Shown here piece by piece: positions 1-8,007 of a DNA stretch of 30,193 nucleotides. Position 1 is the first letter of the stretch. Every line of letters starts with the position of its first letter. The notes below the pieces were generated by a model. It saw only the letters and a list, made by a program, of their open reading frames with translations, made no database searches and had not been told where the DNA came from. The stretch comes from JANNWF01 sp052390415 (lineage in GTDB: Bacteria > Pseudomonadota > Gammaproteobacteria > Xanthomonadales > Xanthomonadaceae), in NCBI GenBank assembly GCA_052390415.1, contig JBQTGY010000084.1, positions 1 through 30,193 of the forward strand, read 5' to 3'. The position numbers and the translations under genes were made by a program.

Positions 1-59
1 ATGTCCGAGCACATGGATGTGCGAGTTCGCGCCGGCCCGAGACCGGCGAGCAGCGCAGG

Positions 60-190
60 GTACTGAGCGAAGCGAAGCGCGATGCTCGGGTCGCCTTTCT
101 TTTGGTTACTTTTCTTTGGCGAAGCAAAGAAAAGTGACTCGGCTGCCGCTGACCGAGCGCAGCGAAGGCCGGGGCGAAGCCCCGGAAGCA
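60..190. repeat. Dispersed intergenic repeat with two hairpins
   Basis: This non-coding stretch contains a near-perfect hairpin with arms at 105-118 (GTTACTTTTCTTTG) and 125-138, a 6-nt loop and one G-T mismatch. A second perfect hairpin lies at 169-185 (CCGGGGC, loop GAA, GCCCCGG). Short GAGCGAAGCGAAGCGC-like motifs sit between them. From memory, very similar text occurs in many intergenic copies in Xanthomonadales and other Proteobacteria, so I call it a dispersed repeat; only one copy is in this window. It lies downstream of the TonB-domain gene on the other strand and could also act as a terminator or transcript-stabilising hairpin. Nothing else is seen in 1-284. Confidence 0.55.
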
Positions 191-284
191 GACAAAACCG
201 TGCGGCAAGCAATCAGGCAGCGAGAGAAGCGCTCAATTCGGCCAAGGGAGTTCGCCAGAACGTCGCGCGCGTTCAGAAGCGCCC

Positions 285-1031
285 TCATTCATCCAACGTA
301 AAATCAAACCTCTGCAACGCCCGAATCGACTTGCTGCTAGGCTCAAAACGCCACTGTTCCAGTGCCTTGATCGACTCGCGTTCGAACACCCCCAGCGGCT
401 CAGCGGCGAGGACCTTGATGTCGCTGACGCTGCCATCGATACCGATGGTGAACCCCATATGCACCCAGCCTACGGTGCCCTGGCGCATGGCGCGGGGCGG
501 AAACACCGGCGGGCGGCTGCTGACCAGCGGCGGTAGTTCCTGCGGATCGGTGCTCTTCAAGCCGGCACGGGCTGCCGTCAATGCGTTCTTGTGATTGGTG
601 CGGTATTGGGCAACGGTGGGCGAATTTGGCTGGGTTTTTTCGAGCATGCTCAGAATGCGTCCAGCGTCGATGAGCTCGCCGTTGGTAAGCGCTTGTTCGA
701 CACGCGCGAGACCAGCACGGAACATCTCGTTCAGGGCGTAATCCGCCTGCTGCTTGGGTCCGCTGCCCGACATCGAATCGGTGAGCCGGCGGACCTTGGG
801 GTCCAAGCCTGCATCGTCCTGCTCAGTCACTTGGATGAACAACTCAAAGGCGTTGCCTTCGGGCGGATCGAACAACTTGCCCGCCGCCTGCGCTTCCTTC
901 GCTTTGGCGAGCAATTGCTCGACCTTGCTGCCGCCGGCGGCACCCGCCTGAGCCAAGCAAGTCGACGCCCAAACAAGCGCCAAGCAGGTTAGGAAGAGGG
1001 AAATGACGGTGTTTCGACGCGGCAACCACAT
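285..1031 (-). CDS. Secreted TonB C-terminal domain protein
   Basis: The 248-residue protein starts with a signal peptide (charged start, hydrophobic residues about 8-27, ending CLAQA). A middle helical region (about 35-150) has no recognised family. The last 80 residues match the TonB C-terminal fold: a PPVFPPRAMRQGTVGWV segment, the F-x-I-x-x-D-G-x-V core and a final AL-x-x-W-R-F-EP motif. TonB domains normally contact outer-membrane receptors and transmit inner-membrane energy. This one has no ExbB/ExbD neighbours and no proline-rich spacer, so it may be a periplasmic TonB-like protein and not the main energy transducer. A GGGGGT run lies about 9 nt before the ATG. The domain call is firm; the role is open. 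Confidence 0.8.
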   Translation of the reverse strand: MWLPRRNTVISLFLTCLALVWASTCLAQAGAAGGSKVEQLLAKAKEAQAAGKLFDPPEGNAFELFIQVTEQDDAGLDPKVRRLTDSMSGSGPKQQADYALNEMFRAGLARVEQALTNGELIDAGRILSMLEKTQPNSPTVAQYRTNHKNALTAARAGLKSTDPQELPPLVSSRPPVFPPRAMRQGTVGWVHMGFTIGIDGSVSDIKVLAAEPLGVFERESIKALEQWRFEPSSKSIRALQRFDFTLDE

Positions 1032-1157
1032 GCGCTCGACCCCCAGTTAGAACGACGTGAAGACAATAGCAGCTTGCAGCCACGCCAGCGCCGCGACAAG
1101 TCAAGAAACTTTCCAAGCCCACTGCCAGCCACGCCGCCTCCCGCGACAACGCAAGCG

Positions 1158-2243
1158 CTAGCCCGCGATCGGTTGCGGGGCGGATGGCAAGGCGTGACGA
1201 ACGATCCGCGCCAGCACGCCGCCGTACTGCCGCCAGAAGCCGCCGCTGTTGTAGTACACACCGTAGCGCGCACAGATTTCGCGCACCTTGGGGGCGATCT
1301 CAGCGTAGCGCGGCGCCGGCATGTCGGGAAACAGATGGTGCTCGATCTGATGACTGAGATGGCCGCTCAAGAGGTGGAACAGCCGCCCACCTTCCAGATT
1401 GCTGGAACCCTGGATCTGTCGCAGGTACCACTGCCCTTGGCTTTCGCCTTCAACCTCGGCACGCGTCCAGGTGTGCACGTGTTCGGTGAAGTGGCCGCAG
1501 AAGATGATCGCGTTGGTCCACAGATTGCGGATCAGATTCGCCAGCAGGTTACCGAGCAGGACGCGCGGCCATTGCCAGAATGCCAACGCCGGAAACAGCA
1601 CGTAATCCTTGAACAGCTGCCGCCCTGCCTTGCGCAGGAACGGCCGCATGCGCTCACTGAACTCTGCGCGACTCATCCGCCCCTTCACGAAACGACCGAT
1701 CTTGATGTCGTGAACCGCCACGCCCCACTGGAAATTGGCCGCAAGAATCAGATAGTAGAAAGGCTGCAGCAAGGTCGAAGGTGTCCACTTCTGCGCCTCG
1801 GTCAAACGCAGCATGCCGTAGCCGAAGTCGTGATCCTTGCCAATGATGTTGGTGTGATCATGATGTTCGACATTGTGCGAATGCCGCCAGTGATCGCCGT
1901 CGCAGACGATGTCCCATTCGTAGGTCTGTGAGTTCAACGAAGCGTCGTTCATCCAGTCGTATTGACCGTGCATGACGTTGTGGCCCACTTCCATGTTCTC
2001 GATGATCTTGGCCATCGCGAGACTGATCACGCCCAGCACCCAGCTGATCGGCCCCCAGCCGAACATCAGCAAACTGCGACCGGCAATGGCTGAGCCTTGA
2101 GCGACACCACGGATGCGCCGAATGTGGGCGGCATCGGCGCTGCCGAGTTTGGCCATGGTTTGCTTGCGCAAGTCGGTGAGTTCCGCCTCGAAAGCAATCA
2201 GTTCAGACGGGCTGAGTCGGGTCTTGTGGTTCATGAGCAGCAT
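1158..2243 (-). CDS. desB: Acyl-CoA/acyl-lipid delta-9 desaturase, DesB type
   Basis: This membrane di-iron fatty acid desaturase has all three histidine boxes: HNVMH (88-92), HSHNVEHH (121-128) and HQIEHH followed by LFPDMPAPRYAEIAP (298-303 on). The family introduces a double bond into long saturated acyl chains using O2 and electrons from a ferredoxin/reductase partner; here that partner is the gene just upstream on the same strand. The text resembles Pseudomonas DesB, where homologues start about ten residues before LSP-x-E. I therefore prefer the ATG at 2243 (361 aa). A longer frame opens at 2342, but its extra 33 residues are rich in Pro, Gly and Asn and read through a G/C-run sequence that looks intergenic. 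The family call is strong; substrate (acyl-CoA versus phospholipid) is inferred from the DesB resemblance. Confidence 0.88.
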   Translation of the reverse strand: MLLMNHKTRLSPSELIAFEAELTDLRKQTMAKLGSADAAHIRRIRGVAQGSAIAGRSLLMFGWGPISWVLGVISLAMAKIIENMEVGHNVMHGQYDWMNDASLNSQTYEWDIVCDGDHWRHSHNVEHHDHTNIIGKDHDFGYGMLRLTEAQKWTPSTLLQPFYYLILAANFQWGVAVHDIKIGRFVKGRMSRAEFSERMRPFLRKAGRQLFKDYVLFPALAFWQWPRVLLGNLLANLIRNLWTNAIIFCGHFTEHVHTWTRAEVEGESQGQWYLRQIQGSSNLEGGRLFHLLSGHLSHQIEHHLFPDMPAPRYAEIAPKVREICARYGVYYNSGGFWRQYGGVLARIVRHALPSAPQPIAG

Positions 2244-2389
2244 GTCATCCGATTGGAATGTAGAACGGTTTGGATCGGGTCCTGCTCCCTTCCCGGGGTT
2301 CGGGGAGGGGTTAGGAAGTACATCGCTTCGTTTGGCGGTCATGGCAGCCCGCTTTTTTCACGATTCCCAGTGTTCACGCGCCATGACCG

Positions 2390-3487
2390 TCAGATTGCGA
2401 GGTCAACGGCGCTATGCGGCGTCGAAATGCAGAGTTGGATCAGCGCTTCGCCTGGCCCGGAGATCTCGCCAGTCAGCAGATTGCGCACCGTGCCGCTGCG
2501 CTTGCTGCACTGGCAGGTGCGGCAAATGCCGCGGCGGCAGCCGAATCGCGGCTTCAGACCGGCGGCCTCGGCCGCCTCCAGCAGACTTTGTCCGGCAAGC
2601 GCAGTGAACAGTTGTTTCGTTTCCGAAGTGCTCACGGAGTGGCGCGCGGCATCGGCGTCAACCGTGGCCGCACGACGACCGAAGCTCTCACTTTGCAACT
2701 GCTCGGAGATACCGGCGCGGGCGTACATGGCCCCCACCATCTGCATGAAATCGGCGGGGCCGCACAACAGGGTTTCGCATTCCTGCCAGACCGGAACGTG
2801 GTGGGCGATGCTTGCCGCGTCCAACCGTCCGTCGACGCCGCTGGCGTGCAGGTTCAGGTTCAGCGCCGGCCATGCTGCTTTGAGCGCGCGCAACTCGTCG
2901 GCAAAGATCGTGGTCTCGGCGCAACGACCGCAGTGCAGCACGTGGACTTCGCGCTTCGTCGGGCGCGTCGCCATGGCCTGCAGCAAGGACATCATCGGCG
3001 TGACCCCACTGCCGGCGCAGAGCAGCAGCAACGGGCGAGTTGATTCAGTGGGCGCAAACTCGCCCTGCGCCTTGCTCAAACGCACCACAGCTCCGGCGAT
3101 TAGCGCGTGTGCGGCAGTTGAGACAGGGCCGTCGGTCTGCTGCCGGATCGTCAGCCGCAGCAAACCATCGCTGCGCGGTGCCGCCGACAGGCTGAAGCAA
3201 CGCGAGTGCTGGGCGCCATCGATGTCGAGGGTCAACAAGACGTGTTGTCCCGGCTGAAAGCTGCCGAAGCGACGATTGGGTTTGAGCCACAGACTGCGCA
3301 CGCCAGGTGCCTCGTCAACCACGCGTTTGACCTTGGCGCGCGGCTCGGCCCATGACCAGTTCGGGCTGATCGCGGTGGTCAGCCGATCCCAGGCCTGCGG
3401 CTGGTTGAAGGGTGCCAGCAGCGGATTACTCAGCAGCCGGCGCATGGAAGAGCGCTTGATCGGGACGGAGACTTGCAAGGAGTTCAT
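2390..3487 (-). CDS. desC: Ferredoxin reductase with C-terminal 2Fe-2S domain, DesC type
   Basis: This 365-residue electron-transfer protein has a flavin-binding domain with RCFS (97-100), an NAD(P)-binding domain with GSGVTP (159-164) and CGP (242-244), and a plant-type 2Fe-2S ferredoxin domain with Cys 317, 322, 325 and 353 (C-x4-C-x2-C ... C). It should pass electrons from NAD(P)H to the desaturase encoded next on the same strand, as DesC does for DesB in Pseudomonas aeruginosa. I chose the ATG at 3487. An ATG at 3514 and a TTG at 3526 are also in frame, but both fall inside the operator palindrome at 3507-3522 or next to it, which favours the downstream start. No strong Shine-Dalgarno sequence is visible before 3487, so the exact start is uncertain. 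Confidence 0.87.
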   Translation of the reverse strand: MNSLQVSVPIKRSSMRRLLSNPLLAPFNQPQAWDRLTTAISPNWSWAEPRAKVKRVVDEAPGVRSLWLKPNRRFGSFQPGQHVLLTLDIDGAQHSRCFSLSAAPRSDGLLRLTIRQQTDGPVSTAAHALIAGAVVRLSKAQGEFAPTESTRPLLLLCAGSGVTPMMSLLQAMATRPTKREVHVLHCGRCAETTIFADELRALKAAWPALNLNLHASGVDGRLDAASIAHHVPVWQECETLLCGPADFMQMVGAMYARAGISEQLQSESFGRRAATVDADAARHSVSTSETKQLFTALAGQSLLEAAEAAGLKPRFGCRRGICRTCQCSKRSGTVRNLLTGEISGPGEALIQLCISTPHSAVDLAI

Positions 3488-3506
3488 GGCGATCTGCGCA
3501 TTTACG

Positions 3507-3522
3507 GTGAACATATGTTTAC
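3507..3522. promoter_or_regulatory. Probable DesT/FabR operator palindrome
   Basis: GTGAACATATGTTTAC is an 8+8 palindrome with one mismatched pair. It lies between the desC start and the divergent tetR-family gene. It fits the remembered DesT-type consensus (AGTGAAC-x4-GTT-x-ACT) and is related to FabR sites. A further half-site-like ATGTTC lies at 3528-3533. It sits 20-35 nt upstream of the chosen desC start, where a repressor would block desCB transcription. The palindrome is seen directly; the binding protein is inferred from the adjacent FabR/DesT-like gene. Confidence 0.65.
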
Positions 3523-3625
3523 TCAAATGTTCTAGAGCGTCTACTCAACAGCGCGATGCCGTCATCGAAAACAGGCCGACCACCTATACTTTGCTGCGGT
3601 CTTCGGTGCCGCTCGGGAGTCCGGA

Positions 3626-4291
3626 TTGCCAGCAGTCACCCCAACCACTGCGCGTACCAGCGAAGAACCGTCGCCCTCGCGAGGGGAGTTGAAAGAGCGC
3701 ACGCGGCAACGCCTGATCGATGCCGCATTGGCCCTGATCGGCGGCGGCAGCGGCTATACCGCGCTCAGCCTGCGTGAAATCACTCGCCAGGCCGGCGTGG
3801 CACCGGCGGCGTTTTACCGGCATTTCAAGGATCTCGACGAACTTGGCTTGGCCTTGGTCGAAATGGGCGGCGTCACCCTGCGTCGATTACTGCGCGAAGC
3901 CCGTCGTGATGGCATCCCACCTACCGACATGCTGCGTGGCTCGGTGCAGATCTATCAGCGCTTCGTCGCCAGCCGCAGCGAAGTCTTCCGCTTCATCGCC
4001 CGCGAACGGGGCGGCGGCTCACGCGCCATCCGCAACGCCATCCGCACCGAAGAAAGCCACTTCGCTTCCGAAATGGCCCAGGACCTGCGCGCACTCGGCA
4101 CCCTGCCCGACTTGTCCTCCGCGACCCTGCAAATGATCTGCGGCCTGATCGTCACCACCATGCTCAACGCGGCCTCCGACATCCTGGATGTGCCCGGTGG
4201 CCGTCCGAAACAAGAGCAAGAACTGCTGGAGAATTTTGTGCGGCAGTTGCGGGTGATCTTGCTCGGCGCGAGTCGCTGGCGGGAGATTTAG
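3626..4291 (+). CDS. desT: TetR-family regulator of unsaturated fatty acid genes (DesT/FabR-like)
   Basis: This 221-residue TetR-type repressor has an N-terminal helix-turn-helix of the form LSLREITRQAGVAP followed by FYRHFKDLDELGLAL, the same layout as FabR of E. coli. Its C-terminal half (residues 90-210) also follows FabR in F-x-RERGGGSRAIR and in EE-x-HF. FabR and DesT sense the unsaturated:saturated acyl-CoA/ACP ratio and repress fabB or desCB. Divergent placement from desC-desB, with a palindrome between, is the Pseudomonas desT arrangement, so I favour DesT by context. The frame opens with TTG at 3626, preceded by GGGAG at 3615-3619. No ATG occurs before the HTH, so a non-ATG start is needed. 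TATACT at 3585-3590 could be its -10 element, but no good -35 accompanies it. Confidence 0.85.
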   Translation: MPAVTPTTARTSEEPSPSRGELKERTRQRLIDAALALIGGGSGYTALSLREITRQAGVAPAAFYRHFKDLDELGLALVEMGGVTLRRLLREARRDGIPPTDMLRGSVQIYQRFVASRSEVFRFIARERGGGSRAIRNAIRTEESHFASEMAQDLRALGTLPDLSSATLQMICGLIVTTMLNAASDILDVPGGRPKQEQELLENFVRQLRVILLGASRWREI

Positions 4292-4329
4292 CGGGTCGTC
4301 GGTTCGCGCTGACGGCAATGTTCGTCATT

Positions 4330-4350
4330 CCGGTGTAGGCCGGAATCAGG
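4330..4350. repeat. dRS3-like palindrome (ATTCCGG...CCGGAAT)
   Basis: ATTCCGG, a 6-nt loop TGTAGG and CCGGAAT form a perfect 7-bp stem between the regulator gene and exonuclease III, which converge here. It resembles the ATTCCC-N-GGGAAT palindromes (called dRS3 in Neisseria) that occur throughout proteobacterial intergenic DNA. A second, longer version lies at 13941-13965. It could also terminate transcription, but no T-run follows. Confidence 0.45.
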
Positions 4351-4418
4351 CTTCTCACGCTTCACTCGCTTTTGGATGGCCCTCCGCCGGGTTTCGTCCA
4401 CCTCAGCGAACCAAATCC

Positions 4419-5186
4419 CTAACCCACCTCCACCCACACCGGCGTGTGATCACTGGGCCGCTCCCACGTGCGCGGCAAGCGATCGATGCCCGCGGCGCTG
4501 CACCTGGCCTTCAGCGAATCCGATACCAACGCCAGATCAATGCGCAATCCCAGATTGCGACGGAAGCCCGCGGCGCGATAGTCCCACCAGCTGAACTGTC
4601 CCGCTGCATCCGAATGCAGGCGGAAGCTGTCGTGCAAGCCCAAATCGAACAGCCGCCGCAGGGCAGTCCGTTCGGCGATGGAAGTCAGGATGCTGTCGTC
4701 GTTCCAGACTACCGGATCGTGCACATCGCGGTCATCGGGGGCGATATTGAAGTCACCCAGCACGCAAAGATCCGGATGCTTGGTCAGCTCAGCGCCGATC
4801 CACGCGTGGGCCGCGTCCAGCCAACTCAGTTTGTAGGCGTACTTGTCGGTGCCCACTGCCTGTCCGTTGACGACGTACAGATTGATGATCCGCACGCCGC
4901 TCACCGTGGCGGCAATCACGCGCTGCTGGGGATCGGCAAAGACGGGATTGCCGATCTGCACGTCGGTGATCGCACTGCGCGCCAGAATCGCCACACCGTT
5001 GTACGTTTTCTGTCCGACGAAGGCGCTGCGCCAGCCGCGCTCCAGCAAGGCGTCCTCAGGAAACTTGCTGTCTTCCAACTTGGTCTCCTGCAGGCAGACC
5101 ACGTCGGGCTTGGCTTCGTCCAACCATTGCAGCAGGTGTGGCAGGCGCACGTTGAGAGAGTTCACGTTCCAGCTGGCGATGCGCAT
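4419..5186 (-). CDS. xth: Exodeoxyribonuclease III
   Basis: This 255-residue enzyme of the exonuclease III / AP-endonuclease family cuts DNA 5' to abasic sites and degrades duplex DNA 3' to 5' in base excision repair. Visible motifs are the start MRIASWNVNSLN, the metal ligand Glu34 in VCLQETKL, the NLYVVNGQ strand, GDFNIAPDDRDVHDP with the catalytic Asp/Asn, a WWDYRAAGFRRNLGLRIDL segment, and the terminal SDHTPVWV with the catalytic His near residue 247. Length and motif order are those of a full XthA. The start is well supported: GGAG lies 6 nt before the ATG. It is transcribed alone and diverges from the SGNH hydrolase gene. Confidence 0.95.
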   Translation of the reverse strand: MRIASWNVNSLNVRLPHLLQWLDEAKPDVVCLQETKLEDSKFPEDALLERGWRSAFVGQKTYNGVAILARSAITDVQIGNPVFADPQQRVIAATVSGVRIINLYVVNGQAVGTDKYAYKLSWLDAAHAWIGAELTKHPDLCVLGDFNIAPDDRDVHDPVVWNDDSILTSIAERTALRRLFDLGLHDSFRLHSDAAGQFSWWDYRAAGFRRNLGLRIDLALVSDSLKARCSAAGIDRLPRTWERPSDHTPVWVEVG

Positions 5187-5254
5187 AAAACACTCCGCAA
5201 TGAAGTCTCGACACGTTGGCTCCGAGCTTAGCCTGCTCGCTTTATCATCGACAG

Positions 5255-6010
5255 ATGTCGAACAGCCAACTACGCGCCATTGCCCTCAACTGCGCCACCG
5301 CAGCGCTGGCTCCCTTGCTGCTGTTGCAGGGTCGAAGGGTGCGCAGACGTACGCCCAAGCTCGCTGAGCCTCCCGGCGCCCGACGCGGTGAATCGTTCGA
5401 CGGTCGACCCCTGCGCTTGCTGATTCTGGGTGACTCGGCGGCAGCGGGCGTTGGCGCCAGCAGTCAGGTCAACGCGCTGAGCGGACAGCTGGTCGCCCGA
5501 CTCAGCCCGCAGCACGCCTTGCACTGGCAGCTGCTGGCAGAGACCGGCCGGCGCGCGCGCGATGGTCTGCTTGCTCTGCAGCGCGAGCCCTCTTTGCGCT
5601 GTGATGTCGCGCTCACTTCGCTGGGCGTCAACGATGTCACCGCGCTGGCATCTGCCAGGCAGTTTCACGTCGATATGCAAGCCGTGATCATGCGTTTGCG
5701 CGAACACGCGGGCGCCCGCCTGATCCTGTTGTCCGGGCTACCGCCGATGGGCGAATTTCCCGCATTGCCACAGCCCCTGCGCTGGCGTCTGGGCCAGCAG
5801 GCGCGCTTGCTGGATCAAGTGCTCAGACGCCTCGCCGCAACACACGCGGACTGTCGCCACCTGCCGTTCGGACCCTTGCCCAGCGCCGCCTTGCTGGCCA
5901 GCGATGGCTTTCATCCCGGCCCGCAGGCTTATGCACTTTGGGCGGAGAGCGCGGTGCAACAAATTGCCCGTTGGCAACAAATCGAGGGCTCGGCTTCAGG
6001 TCGGCCGTGA
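5255..6010 (+). CDS. SGNH/GDSL hydrolase (lipase/esterase family)
   Basis: This 251-residue protein carries the SGNH blocks: LILGDSAAAGVGAS with nucleophile Ser61 (block I), LGVNDVTA with the block III Asn at about 126, and DGFHPGPQAYALWA with the catalytic Asp and His near 217 and 220 (block V). Members hydrolyse ester or thioester bonds in lipids and polysaccharides. A hydrophobic N-terminal segment (about 8-25) followed by a basic RRVRRR run suggests a membrane anchor and not a cleaved signal peptide. I chose the ATG at 5255 because the frame upstream of it contains only a TTG and no typical coding text. The substrate cannot be read from the sequence. Confidence 0.85.
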   Translation: MSNSQLRAIALNCATAALAPLLLLQGRRVRRRTPKLAEPPGARRGESFDGRPLRLLILGDSAAAGVGASSQVNALSGQLVARLSPQHALHWQLLAETGRRARDGLLALQREPSLRCDVALTSLGVNDVTALASARQFHVDMQAVIMRLREHAGARLILLSGLPPMGEFPALPQPLRWRLGQQARLLDQVLRRLAATHADCRHLPFGPLPSAALLASDGFHPGPQAYALWAESAVQQIARWQQIEGSASGRP

Positions 6011-6103
6011 TGCCTTGGCGAGAATCGGGTCGGCAAGGGGCGAGGTCGTCTACGCCATCGGGGTTGCGCTAAAGTCCCGGCAGTTTTCACGCCCTGTGCC
6101 GTC

Positions 6104-7174
6104 ATGACTTCCATCGCACTTCGAATTGCAGTTTTTTTCGTCTTGCTGGCCGCCTGCGTGGCTGGCTACGGTGTTGCACGAGCCAGCGATAGCCCCAGGA
6201 TTGATCCCATCACGCTGACCGTGCTGGCGTTGACCGGCTCAGCCGATGGGGAAGACGTCACCCAGGTCGTCTACTTTCATGCCGCCGGCGTCGACTTCCA
6301 GTTAGGCGGCGATGGCGATGAAGTGGGTGCCTTGCAACAACTGATCATCTACCAGCCGCAAGAAGACGATGCGACGCCTTACCCGCGGATCACGCTCACG
6401 CGCGGCCAGCGGTTTTTGCCGGATCAGGTATACAGCTCGGAAGACGGCAGCCTGCTTGTGGTTGGCCTGCAACTGCGCAAGCAACGGCAGTGGTGGGTGA
6501 TCGACACGCAGACAGTCAAGGTGATTGCGGAGTTGCGGCCGCGGCAGGTCGTCATCACCGACGCGACCGCACGAATCAGCGAAGGCAGTGACGTTTTGCG
6601 AGCCGCGATAACGCGGGTGGTGCCCCTGCAAGCCTGGCAAAGGCTGCTGTGGGCCGAGGATCAGACGGCCGTGCTCGACGCGCGGCAGATCGCCGATGAC
6701 TGGCTGCAACAGGTTCCGACCGCTGACTTTGATGCCGCTGCGTTGGCTCTGGCCCGTGAGCTGTTGGCGGCGGAACCGCAGCCGATCGATGCGCGGAAGT
6801 TGTTGGGCAACTGGCGCGTGCGGTCACTGCAAACCAACACACTGGGCGCTTATCTGTATGGCTTTTTCAATGCTGAGATCAGCCAACGCGACGAGTTCTT
6901 GCAACTGCGCAAGAGCAGCGGCTCGCAACGCCGACTAGGCCTGCTGTACCCGGTTCGTGATGAGCCAACGACGATGGTGTTTCTGGGCGCAAGCTCGGTC
7001 AACGAGGAGCCACAGGTGGGTTATAGCCGGGGCTATTCCGGGGTGAATGCGCCAGAGCGCTTGTCTTCCGACTCGGTGGGACGTTTCTTTCAGCTCGGGT
7101 CAGACCGCCTTTTGCTGATTCTGGATCCGCAGTGGGGCCAGGGCTTTGAACTTTATGAGCTCAAGCGGCCTTAG
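6104..7174 (+). CDS. Secreted protein of unknown function with DUF4893-like C-terminus
   Basis: This 356-residue protein has a signal peptide (hydrophobic 6-25, ending GVARA) and is probably periplasmic. The first 230 residues are beta-rich text that I do not recognise. The last 120 residues (from LLGNWRVRSLQT, about 237) resemble the DUF4893 family: a GNWR-x-RS opening, a Y-x-YGFFNAEI segment, a GSQRR-x-G-LYP motif and MVFLGAS. That match is from memory and needs a profile search. No catalytic motif is visible. The TauE/SafE exporter gene begins 22 nt downstream on the same strand, so the two may be co-transcribed. Confidence 0.7.
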   Translation: MTSIALRIAVFFVLLAACVAGYGVARASDSPRIDPITLTVLALTGSADGEDVTQVVYFHAAGVDFQLGGDGDEVGALQQLIIYQPQEDDATPYPRITLTRGQRFLPDQVYSSEDGSLLVVGLQLRKQRQWWVIDTQTVKVIAELRPRQVVITDATARISEGSDVLRAAITRVVPLQAWQRLLWAEDQTAVLDARQIADDWLQQVPTADFDAAALALARELLAAEPQPIDARKLLGNWRVRSLQTNTLGAYLYGFFNAEISQRDEFLQLRKSSGSQRRLGLLYPVRDEPTTMVFLGASSVNEEPQVGYSRGYSGVNAPERLSSDSVGRFFQLGSDRLLLILDPQWGQGFELYELKRP

Positions 7175-7196
7175 GTCCAATCGCTAAAATCTCGGC

Positions 7197-7970
7197 GTGA
7201 GTTATCTGCTGATCTGCTCGGTCGCCCTGCTTGCTTCGGGGCTGACCTTCTTCTCGGGGTTCGGGCTCGGCACCTTGTTGTTGCCCGCGTTCGCGCTGTT
7301 CTTTCCGCTTGAACACGCCATCGCGATGACCGCCGTGGTGCATTTGTTGAATGGCGTTTTCAAGTTCGGCTTGCTCCGCCACGAGGTGGATTGGCCGGTG
7401 GTCTGGCGGTTTGCATTGCCGGCAATGTTGGCGGCCCTGGCGGGCGCGTGGCTGCTGGCTCGGCTCGGCAGCTTGCCGGTGCTGCTTCGCTACCAGTTGA
7501 TCGACCACGATTTGGCGATCACGCCCATCAAGCTGGTCATCGGCCTGACTCTGCTGGTATTTGCCCTGATTGAACTGGCACCCACCACCAAGAATGTGGC
7601 GTTTGCCCCGAAGTGGTTGCCGCTGGGCGGTGCGATCAGTGGCTTCTTCGGCGGCTTGGCCGGCATGCAGGGCGCGTTGCGCAGCGCATTCTTGCTGCGT
7701 CTGGGGCTGCGCAAAGAAGCGTTCATTGCCTGCGGCGTGGCGTGCGCGCTGCTCATCGATGTGGCGCGAATTGCCGTCTACGGCCAATCGCCAAAAACGC
7801 TGGATGCAAGCCTCGACTATTGCTTGCTCGTCGCCGCCGTGCTGGCTGCCTTCTTGGGCGCGTGGTTGGGCAACCGAATGCTGAAGAAAGTCACGCTGCC
7901 CACTCTGCAACAACTGGTTGCGATAGCGCTTGTCGTGGTGGCGATGCTGCTGATTGCGGGAGTTCTGTAA
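7197..7970 (+). CDS. TauE/SafE family membrane exporter
   Basis: The 257-residue protein is almost entirely hydrophobic, with about seven or eight membrane spans. It shows the family layout: an N-terminal span followed by G-x-G-x-G-x-LL-P (SGFGLGTLLLPAFAL) and, in the second half, GAISGFFGGLAGMQGALRS, the repeated glycine-rich signature. TauE/SafE proteins are proposed to export sulfite, sulfonates or other organic anions across the inner membrane. The start is GTG at 7197 (MSYLLICSVALL); no ATG is available before the first span. It probably shares a transcript with the gene upstream. The substrate is unknown, since no sulfur-metabolism gene is nearby. Confidence 0.85.
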   Translation: MSYLLICSVALLASGLTFFSGFGLGTLLLPAFALFFPLEHAIAMTAVVHLLNGVFKFGLLRHEVDWPVVWRFALPAMLAALAGAWLLARLGSLPVLLRYQLIDHDLAITPIKLVIGLTLLVFALIELAPTTKNVAFAPKWLPLGGAISGFFGGLAGMQGALRSAFLLRLGLRKEAFIACGVACALLIDVARIAVYGQSPKTLDASLDYCLLVAAVLAAFLGAWLGNRMLKKVTLPTLQQLVAIALVVVAMLLIAGVL

Positions 7971-7973
7971 CGC

Positions 7974-8001
7974 GAGTCCCGAGTCCCCGGTCCCGGTCCC
8001 C
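7974..8001. repeat. Degenerate heptamer tandem repeat
   Basis: GAGTCCC occurs twice in tandem (7974-7987), followed by CGGTCCC (7988-7994) and GGTCCCC (7995-8001), in the gap between the convergent exporter and oligopeptidase genes. A similar heptamer-based run lies at 16781-16815. Confidence 0.5.
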
Positions 8002-8007
8002 AGCCAA

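Noticed and set aside
17..301. A 94-codon open frame at the window start
   Set aside because: It is Arg/Glu-rich text translated from a dispersed hairpin repeat.
2244..2342. An N-terminal extension of the desaturase
   Set aside because: The extra residues are Pro/Gly/Asn-rich and read through a G-run sequence, and family members begin near the downstream ATG.
2097..3257. A 386-codon open frame antisense to the desaturase and reductase genes
   Set aside because: It crosses two genes and the gap between them and has Ser/Arg/Ala-rich text without motifs.
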